From positions 1 through 38,298 of the forward strand of contig MELE01000124.1 in assembly GCA_001768615.1 (NCBI GenBank): a stretch of DNA of 38,298 nucleotides, given 5' to 3'. Positions 32,885 to 38,298 of this stretch are shown in pieces (the stretch's first letter is position 1; every line of letters starts with the position of its first letter). The notes under the pieces were generated by a model, which was not told where the DNA came from, made no database searches, and saw only the letters and a list, made by a program, of their open reading frames with translations. Source of the stretch: Acidobacteria bacterium RIFCSPLOWO2_12_FULL_67_14b (GTDB taxonomy: Bacteria > Acidobacteriota > Vicinamibacteria > Vicinamibacterales > UBA2999). Both the position numbers and the translations under genes were made by a program.

Positions 32885-34210
32885 ATGACTGCTCGCTCCT
32901 CGCGGCGGTTGGCGGCTTGTCTGACGCTGGCCCTCGGCCAGGCGCTGACGGGTGTGCCGTCCCGCGCCCTGTCCCGTGCCGATCCCCCTGTCGTCTACTC
33001 CGCCGTCGTTGACGGCATCATCCACCCGGTGTCTGCGGAATACATGATCGACACGCTCGATCGGGCCGATCGCGCCGGGGCGGCCCTCGTGGTGTTCACG
33101 CTGCGCACGCCCGGCGGGCTGGTCGACTCCACGCGCGCGATCGTGTCGCACATGATCGCGGCCAAGACGCCAGTGGCGATCTTCGTCGGCCCCTCCGGCG
33201 CCCGCGCGGCGTCGGCGGGGTTCATCCTGACCATCGCCGCGGACATCGCCGCCATGGCGCCGGGCACGCACATCGGCGCCGCCCATCCGGTCGAGGGCGG
33301 CGGTGAGAAGATGGACGAGACGATGGCGAAGAAGGCGACCGAGGACAGCGCCGCGTACGCCCGCACGCTGGCCGCCGCCCGCCACCGCAACGTCACGCTC
33401 GCCGCGGAGGCCGTGACCGTGAGCCGGGCGTTCACCGAAGGCGAGGCCCTCGCCGCCACGCCGCCGCTGATCGACCTGGTGACGCCGGACATCCCCGACC
33501 TGCTGCGGCAGTTGGACGGCCGCACCATCACGCGCTTCGACGGGACTACGGTCGTGTTGAGGACCGGCAACGCGGCGATCGTCCCGATCGCGATGAGCCT
33601 GCGACAGCGGATCCTCAGCGGTGTCGCGCACCCGAACATCGCCTACCTGCTCCTGAGCCTGGGGACGCTGGCGCTGACCATCGAGTTGTGGAGTCCGGGC
33701 GCGATTCTACCCGGGGTCGTGGGCGGCGTGTCGCTGCTGCTGGCCTTCTTCGCGTTCTCGGTGCTGCCCGTCAACTACGCCGGGCTGCTGCTGATCCTGT
33801 TCGGATTGGTGCTGCTCGTGCTCGAAATCAAGGTGACGAGCTTCGGACTGCTGACGGCGGGCGGTGTGGTGAGCCTGATCTTCGGATCGATGATCCTGAT
33901 GGACTCGTCGCTGCCGGAATTGCAGTTGAGCCTGCGGGTGGTCCTGCCCGTGGTGCTCGGGTTCGCGGCGATTACGATGTTTCTCGTCAAGCTGGCCGTG
34001 GCCGCACAGCGACAGCTCCCGGTAACCGGCCAGGCCGCCATGGTGGGCACGCCCGGCGAGGCGCTGACCGCGATTGCCCCCGAACGCGGCGGCCAGGTCG
34101 CCACCCACGGAGAGATCTGGAACGCGACCTCGGGCGAGTCGATCCCCGTGGGCGCTCGTGTCAGAGTCACCAAGGTCGACGGACTGACACTCGTTGTTCG
34201 CAAGGACTGA
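32885..34210 (+). CDS. nfeD: NfeD family membrane-bound ClpP-class serine protease
   Basis: 441 residues with an N-terminal signal or anchor. The SppA/ClpP-like domain (about 35-240) has [20 protein letters not shown] and the nucleophile-serine region [19 protein letters not shown], followed by [11 protein letters not shown]; a lysine in KMDETMAKK is the likely dyad partner. A block of four to five membrane helices follows (about 250-380, starting [20 protein letters not shown]). The C-terminal OB-fold NfeD domain (about 385-441) has [16 protein letters not shown] and [17 protein letters not shown]. Such 1510-type proteases cleave their slipin partner in archaeal homologues. The slipin gene follows 7 bp downstream. 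Confidence 0.93.
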   Translation: MTARSSRRLAACLTLALGQALTGVPSRALSRADPPVVYSAVVDGIIHPVSAEYMIDTLDRADRAGAALVVFTLRTPGGLVDSTRAIVSHMIAAKTPVAIFVGPSGARAASAGFILTIAADIAAMAPGTHIGAAHPVEGGGEKMDETMAKKATEDSAAYARTLAAARHRNVTLAAEAVTVSRAFTEGEALAATPPLIDLVTPDIPDLLRQLDGRTITRFDGTTVVLRTGNAAIVPIAMSLRQRILSGVAHPNIAYLLLSLGTLALTIELWSPGAILPGVVGGVSLLLAFFAFSVLPVNYAGLLLILFGLVLLVLEIKVTSFGLLTAGGVVSLIFGSMILMDSSLPELQLSLRVVLPVVLGFAAITMFLVKLAVAAQRQLPVTGQAAMVGTPGEALTAIAPERGGQVATHGEIWNATSGESIPVGARVRVTKVDGLTLVVRKD

Positions 34211-34217
34211 GGCCACC

Positions 34218-34994
34218 ATGCTGATCAATCCGCTCGTGATTCTGCCGTTCATCGTCGTGCTCTACTTGATCAGCTCGATCAAGATCCTCGCCGAGTACGA
34301 GCGCGGCGTCATCTTCCGCCTCGGCAAGCTGCTGCCGCAGCCGAAGGGTCCCGGCTTGATCCTCGTGTTCGCGCCGATCGATCGCATGGTGCGGGTGGGC
34401 CTTCGCACCGTGGTGCTCGACGTGCCGCCGCAGGATGTCATCACCCGCGACAACGTCTCGGTCAAGGTCAACGCGGTCGTCTACTTCCGCGTGATGGACT
34501 CGCTCAAGGCCATCGTCGAAGTGGAGAACTACAACTACGCGACCTCGCAGCTGTCGCAGACGACGCTGCGGAGCGTGCTCGGCCAGGTCGACCTGGACGA
34601 CCTGCTGTCGAGGCGGGAGCACCTGAACCAGGAGCTCCAGCAGATTCTCGATCAGCGCACGGATCCCTGGGGCGTCAAGGTGTCGGCGGTCGAGGTCAAG
34701 CACGTCGACCTGCCGGACAACATGCAGCGCGCGATGGCGCGGCAGGCGGAGGCGGAGCGGGAAAAGCGCGCCAAGATCATCCACGCCGCGGGCGAGCTCG
34801 AGGCCTCGGAAAAACTGTCACAGGCGGCCGGGATCATCGCCACCGAGCCGGTCGCGATCACGCTGCGCTACCTGCAGACGCTGACGGAGATCGCGGCGGA
34901 AAAGAACTCGACGATCATCTTCCCGCTGCCGATCGAAATGATGAACCTGCTGGGGCAGGCCGGCGTGAAAGCGCCCGGCAGCCAGCCGCGGTGA
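34218..34994 (+). CDS. Slipin (stomatin/SPFH family) membrane protein
   Basis: 258 residues from [20 protein letters not shown], one N-terminal membrane helix. The SPFH domain follows: [20 protein letters not shown], then [30 protein letters not shown], and [20 protein letters not shown]. The helical stretch [20 protein letters not shown] and [20 protein letters not shown] are typical of bacterial slipins, which oligomerise in membrane microdomains. It forms an operon with nfeD, the conserved pairing. I chose ATG 34218; the upstream ATG at 34194 is within nfeD. Confidence 0.94.
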   Translation: MLINPLVILPFIVVLYLISSIKILAEYERGVIFRLGKLLPQPKGPGLILVFAPIDRMVRVGLRTVVLDVPPQDVITRDNVSVKVNAVVYFRVMDSLKAIVEVENYNYATSQLSQTTLRSVLGQVDLDDLLSRREHLNQELQQILDQRTDPWGVKVSAVEVKHVDLPDNMQRAMARQAEAEREKRAKIIHAAGELEASEKLSQAAGIIATEPVAITLRYLQTLTEIAAEKNSTIIFPLPIEMMNLLGQAGVKAPGSQPR

Positions 34995-35005
34995 CGGATC
35001 GGCCG

Positions 35006-36076
35006 TTACGGCTGCCGTGACACCGGCTCCGCGAGCTTGCTGCGGAACGTCCGGCCGAACATCTCCCAGACCGTCATGAAGAGCGCGGCCAGAATGGGAC
35101 CAACGATGAACCCCATCGCGCCGAACAGGAACAGCCCGCCGAGCGTGGAGAAGAAGATCAGCAGGTCGTGCATCTGCGTGTCGCGCCCGACGAGTACCGG
35201 CCGAAGCAGGTTGTCGACGCTGCCGACGACCAGCGCACAGAACAGAGCCAGGGTGACTCCCTGCCAGACCTGGCCGACGGCGAGCAGAATGACGGCCGCG
35301 GGCGCCCACACCAGCGCGCCGCCGATGCCTGGGATGATCGACAGCACGGTCATCACGGTTCCCCAGAAGATCGCACCGTCGATGCCCACCGCCCAGAACG
35401 CCAGCCCCCCGAGCGTCCCCTGAGCGACGCCGATCAGCACCGAGCCTTTCAGCGTCGCGCGCGTGACCGACACGAACCTCTCGAGCATGTGCTGCTTGTC
35501 GGCCTCGGCGAGCGGCAGGTACCCCAGCACCGTCCGGAGCAGCGCGGGCCCGCCGGTCAGGAAGTAGAACATCGTATAAAGCAGCACCACGAAGTGGAAG
35601 ACAAAGACCGCCGTGGCGACCGTGGTCGCCGACAGCGCGTTGAAGATGAACACGCCGGCGCTGCCGACCAGCTCGCCGGCCTTGGTCAGGATCTGGTTCC
35701 GGTAGGGGTGGATGAAATCGTAGCCAGGGAGAGGGCGGAGCCGGCGCTCGAACTCGCCGGGCTCGTCCACCAGTTGCTGAAGACGCGGCAGGAACGTCTG
35801 GTTGACCCGGAGCGCTTCGTTCGCAACCGCTCCCGCCACCGTGAGCAGCGGCACGATCACCAGCACCAGCACCAGGAGGAGCGTCGCGATCGCCGCCAAC
35901 CGCTCGCGGCCCCGGAACAGGCGGATCACCCGCCGGTATGCCGGGTAGGCGACGCCCGTGAACAGTGCCGCCAGCGCGATGGTCAGCAGAAAGGCGCGGA
36001 CCATCCACAGGAACGCCGCCGAGGTTGCGACGACGAGCAGAATCAGGAAGGCCTGGCGGAAGCGCGTATCGGTCAC
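35006..36076 (-). CDS. AI-2E family (TqsA/PerM-type) transporter
   Basis: 356 residues with about eight membrane helices. The family layout is clear: paired N-terminal helices (FRQAFLILLVVATSAAFLWM, LTIALAALFTGVAYPAYRRV), a third helix LLLVLVLVIVPLL, the long amphipathic loop (NEALRVNQTFLPRLQQLVDE), and the C-terminal block with GVAQGTLGGLAFWAVGIDGA, LSIIPGIGGALVWAPAAVIL and VGSVDNLLRPVLVG. These permeases export AI-2, ions or unknown solutes; the substrate cannot be predicted. I set the start at GTG 36076, preceded by AGGG; the frame continues upstream as a shadow of the beta-propeller gene. Confidence 0.9.
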   Translation of the reverse strand: MTDTRFRQAFLILLVVATSAAFLWMVRAFLLTIALAALFTGVAYPAYRRVIRLFRGRERLAAIATLLLVLVLVIVPLLTVAGAVANEALRVNQTFLPRLQQLVDEPGEFERRLRPLPGYDFIHPYRNQILTKAGELVGSAGVFIFNALSATTVATAVFVFHFVVLLYTMFYFLTGGPALLRTVLGYLPLAEADKQHMLERFVSVTRATLKGSVLIGVAQGTLGGLAFWAVGIDGAIFWGTVMTVLSIIPGIGGALVWAPAAVILLAVGQVWQGVTLALFCALVVGSVDNLLRPVLVGRDTQMHDLLIFFSTLGGLFLFGAMGFIVGPILAALFMTVWEMFGRTFRSKLAEPVSRQP

Positions 36077-36104
36077 GAAATCCCTGTCGCCAAACAGCTC
36101 GCGC

Positions 36105-37322
36105 TCACTTCGCCGAGGCCGGCCACCCGCCCACCATCGGACCCACGATCTTCGCCGGGTCGGCGTCCGGCTTCGGACGGAACTTCTGCGAGCGGTCGTT
36201 GGCCACTTCCGTGACGTACAGGTTTCGATCCTGGTCGACGCTGATCTGGTGGACGCCATCGAATTGCCCCGGCTGTGGTCCATGCCCGCCCATATCCAGG
36301 ATGTACCGCCCGTTGAGGTCGTACTTCACCAGTCGATCCGTGGTCCAGTCTGCCACCCAGATGTAATCGTCCTCGGTCACGATGTGGGCCAGCACCGCCG
36401 AGTCGTGGCCGGTTGGCCACATCTCCAGGAACTTGCCGTTCTCGTCGAAGACCTGCATGCGATGGTGCTCGCGATCGGCGACGAAGAGCCGGCGATCACG
36501 GCTGATGCCAATGCTGTGGACGGACCAGAACTCGTACGGTCCAGGGTTGTCCGGATCGACGGGCGGCCGCCCCCAGTCCATCAGGAACTTCCCGTCGCGA
36601 TTGAATTTCGCCACGCGCGTCCCGGCGTAGCCATCAGCGACGAAGAACGTGCCGTCCGGCAGCCAGGCGATGTCGGTTGGGCGGTTGAAGTTGTTCGGAC
36701 CGCGTCCCGGGACGCCCCGCTCGCCCATCGTTCGCAGCAACACGCCCCGGTTCGTGAAGATGTTGATGATGTGCTGGTCGTCGTCCACGATCCAGATGTG
36801 CTTCTGGGGATCGTACGGGTTGATCAGCAGCTTGTGCGGGCCCCGCCCCACCTCTCCCAGGCCCGAGCCTCGTGGCGGCGCCAGCAACCGATCGTGCTGC
36901 AGCCACTCTTCGATCGTGTTGCCGTTGCGATCGACCGCGAAGACCAGGTGATGCCGCCGCATCTCATAGGTGTAGCCCTTTCCGGAATAGGGCCGTCGTC
37001 CCGTATTCGTGCGGCGGGGATTCAGCAGGCAGGGGCAGATCCACGGCGTGGCGCCCGGCGGCAATTGAATCTCGCCGCGCTGGGCCACCCACACCTTGTC
37101 GGGGGTCTCCGCCAGCACGCCGGCGCCCGAACCCCAGGTCCATCCGGCGTGCGAGAGGTCGGTATCCGGCAAGGGCCGCGGCCAGTTCTCCACGACCTCG
37201 TAGTCGCCCATCGCCACCTTCTGAACGGCCAGCTCGACCTTGGGTTGAGCCTCGACCGCCGACAGCATCGCCATTGCGATGACCGCGGGAAAGCCCATGA
37301 TCAGTGAGTTCCGAGCGCGCAT
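36105..37322 (-). CDS. Secreted NHL-repeat six-bladed beta-propeller protein (peptidylglycine amidating lyase-like)
   Basis: 405 residues from MRARNSLIMGFPAVIAMAML, a signal peptide ending near AQP. GGGAG-like GGGAGTG sits 7 bases before the ATG. NHL-type blades follow: HKLLINPYDPQKHIWIVDDD, RPTDIAWLPDGTFFVADGYA with FNRDGKFLMDWG, FWSVHSIGISRDRRLFVADR with ENGKFLEMW, and GVHQISVDQDRNLYVTEVAN. This layout resembles the peptidyl-alpha-hydroxyglycine lyase propeller, common in Acidobacteria as unannotated periplasmic proteins. Catalysis is not shown. It is followed after 28 bp by the AI-2E-type gene, possibly co-transcribed. Confidence 0.82.
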   Translation of the reverse strand: MRARNSLIMGFPAVIAMAMLSAVEAQPKVELAVQKVAMGDYEVVENWPRPLPDTDLSHAGWTWGSGAGVLAETPDKVWVAQRGEIQLPPGATPWICPCLLNPRRTNTGRRPYSGKGYTYEMRRHHLVFAVDRNGNTIEEWLQHDRLLAPPRGSGLGEVGRGPHKLLINPYDPQKHIWIVDDDQHIINIFTNRGVLLRTMGERGVPGRGPNNFNRPTDIAWLPDGTFFVADGYAGTRVAKFNRDGKFLMDWGRPPVDPDNPGPYEFWSVHSIGISRDRRLFVADREHHRMQVFDENGKFLEMWPTGHDSAVLAHIVTEDDYIWVADWTTDRLVKYDLNGRYILDMGGHGPQPGQFDGVHQISVDQDRNLYVTEVANDRSQKFRPKPDADPAKIVGPMVGGWPASAK

Positions 37323-37416
37323 CGTGACACTCCCGCGGTGAGAATGCGCCGGTACGGTTTCGACTGTCAACTTGATGGCTTGACAGCGGCCGATGGCGGG
37401 TGTTGACTATCGCCTC

Positions 37417-37728
37417 ATGCGGTCCCGATTCCTCCTGCTCGTGCTGGCGTTCGCGCCGCTGCTGCTTTCGCAGACCGCGTCCGGGCAGCCACCTCCGGAA
37501 CGGGTCCGTGTGCCGACCAGTTACGCCAACGTCCACATGGCGGCCTCGTCGGGCGCGGAAGTCCTGGTGCTCGTCCCCCGCGGCACGATCCTGACCGTGC
37601 TCGCGCGGGACAAGGAATGGATTCAAGTCCGGCTCACGCCCGAGCTGCGGAAGAGCGGCATGGTGATGCGCTGGTACAAGAACGAGGACCAGGGCTGGAT
37701 GCACGACTCGACCGTGGAAGTGGTCTAG
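37417..37728 (+). CDS. Secreted SH3b-like domain protein
   Basis: 103 residues from MRSRFLLLVLAFAPLLLSQT, a clear signal peptide. The mature part is a bacterial SH3 domain: VRVPTSYANVHMAASSGAEV, LVLVPRGTILTVLARDKEWI, QVRL, then GWMHDSTVEVV. Such domains bind cell-wall or other ligands in the periplasm. ATG 37393 in frame would add MAGVDYRL and spoil the signal peptide, so ATG 37417 is preferred. A TTGACA at 37380-37385 and GACTAT at 37405-37410 (19-bp spacing) could be a weak promoter giving a near-leaderless start. Confidence 0.8.
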   Translation: MRSRFLLLVLAFAPLLLSQTASGQPPPERVRVPTSYANVHMAASSGAEVLVLVPRGTILTVLARDKEWIQVRLTPELRKSGMVMRWYKNEDQGWMHDSTVEVV

Positions 37729-37804
37729 CCGGTCTGAGCCACGACCGCATCGCAGCTGGCAGCGAAGCTCGTGTTCGCCAGCAACCGTGAGAAAATCCCG
37801 TTCA

Positions 37805-38298
37805 ATGGTCTGTCGCGCGTGGCTGTCGGTCGCGATCCTCGTCCTCGTCTCTTGCGGACGACAGACGCCCGCGGCGGACGAGGCACCCAAACTCACAGGC
37901 GCAGCCGTGCCGGTTGCGCCCATTCCGGAAGCACCCGGCATCGGCGACCTCGATGCGATCGCCAAGCGCGGTTACCTCCGCGTGCTCATTGTCCCCGGCC
38001 GCCCGCAGTACGCGGTGGCCGGCGGCGGCGTGCAACGCGGCCTGGCCGTCGACCGGGCGGTCGCCTTCCAGGTGTATCTCCACTCGAAAGGACACCAGGC
38101 GCTCCAGGTCGTGTTCGTGCCGACGGCCGAGAACCTGCTGGTCGAGCAGCTCGTCGCCGGACGCGGCGACATCGCCGCCAACCTGAAGTTCACTTTCGAG
38201 CGCGACGATCAAGTGGCCTTCAGCACGCCGATCCGCACGGACGTTCGCGAATTGATCGCCACCGGGCCGGCCGTCAAGCCGCTTGTCAGCCTCGAAGA
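37805..38298 (+). CDS. MltF-type lipoprotein with solute-binding-like domain, C-terminus beyond window
   Basis: The frame is open from ATG 37805 to the window end (164 codons). The N-terminus MVCRAWLSVAILVLVSCGRQ has a lipobox (LVSC) with the lipidated cysteine at residue 17. After a Pro/Ala linker comes GDLDAIAKRGYLRVLIVPGR, then GLAVDRAVAFQVYLHSKGHQ, VVFVPTAENLLVEQLVAGRG, DIAANLKFTFERDDQVAFST, PIRTDVRELIATGP. This is the periplasmic amino-acid-binding fold found at the N-terminus of MltF-like membrane-bound lytic transglycosylases. The SLT catalytic domain would lie past the window edge, so the enzyme assignment is inferred; a plain solute-binding protein is the alternative. Confidence 0.78.
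   Translation, partial: MVCRAWLSVAILVLVSCGRQTPAADEAPKLTGAAVPVAPIPEAPGIGDLDAIAKRGYLRVLIVPGRPQYAVAGGGVQRGLAVDRAVAFQVYLHSKGHQALQVVFVPTAENLLVEQLVAGRGDIAANLKFTFERDDQVAFSTPIRTDVRELIATGPAVKPLVSLE

Overview
The window is high-GC bacterial chromosome and most probably comes from an acidobacterium of the Vicinamibacteria type. The grounds are a large MacB/FtsX-type permease of the ADOP class (named from Acidobacteria), an LPS heptose/Kdo operon, the order gap-pgk-tpiA-secG-tRNA-Leu, and very GC-rich codon use. The taxon is inferred from gene content, not from a phylogenetic marker.

Layout. 1-1563 (minus): N-terminal two thirds of an ADOP permease, with an inverted-repeat regulatory region behind it. 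1997-4582 (plus): vapB-vapC toxin-antitoxin pair translationally coupled to a DUF6930/TPR protein. 4825-7188 (minus): a polytopic GT-C (PMT/family 39-like) glycosyltransferase with its own strong promoter. 7250-15222 (minus): a tight nine-gene operon for lipid A and inner-core LPS (waaA, lpxK, LpxL-type acyltransferase, waaF, gmhB, hldA, hldC, waaC, ICMT-like methyltransferase). 15320-18654 (plus): glycolytic cluster gap, pgk, tpiA, followed by secG and tRNA-Leu(GAG).

18700-25009 is accessory and decayed. The last 60 bp of tRNA-Leu are repeated exactly at 20868-20927, bracketing a 2.1-kb island with no integrase. The island holds a DUF4926 gene, a DUF433 gene, and a small gene paired with a broken HNH endonuclease. 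Beyond it lie an unrecognised and probably damaged gene, then a divergently placed Fic protein with an AbiEi-like N-terminus. The Fic upstream region is five tandem degenerate 24-bp repeats. A small conserved gene without a clear start and a multiply frameshifted TPR pseudogene follow.

25059-32144 is one giant secreted mosaic protein (IPT/TIG, Ig-like, RCC1-like and MBG-like modules, helical C-terminus). After it come an IS3 transposase remnant and a truncated secreted hydrolase. The rest is conventional: an NfeD/slipin membrane-protease pair, an AI-2E-type permease, an NHL-repeat beta-propeller protein, an SH3-like secreted protein, and the start of an MltF-type lipoprotein running off the window.

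The LPS genes cover D-glycero-D-manno-heptose activation (hldA, gmhB, hldC), its transfer (waaC, waaF), Kdo transfer (waaA) and lipid A 4'-phosphorylation and acylation; gmhA is not in the window. Besides the Fic upstream array and the tRNA island, the main non-coding curiosities are heptamer tandem arrays at several gene boundaries and two identical 20-bp palindromes flanking gap.
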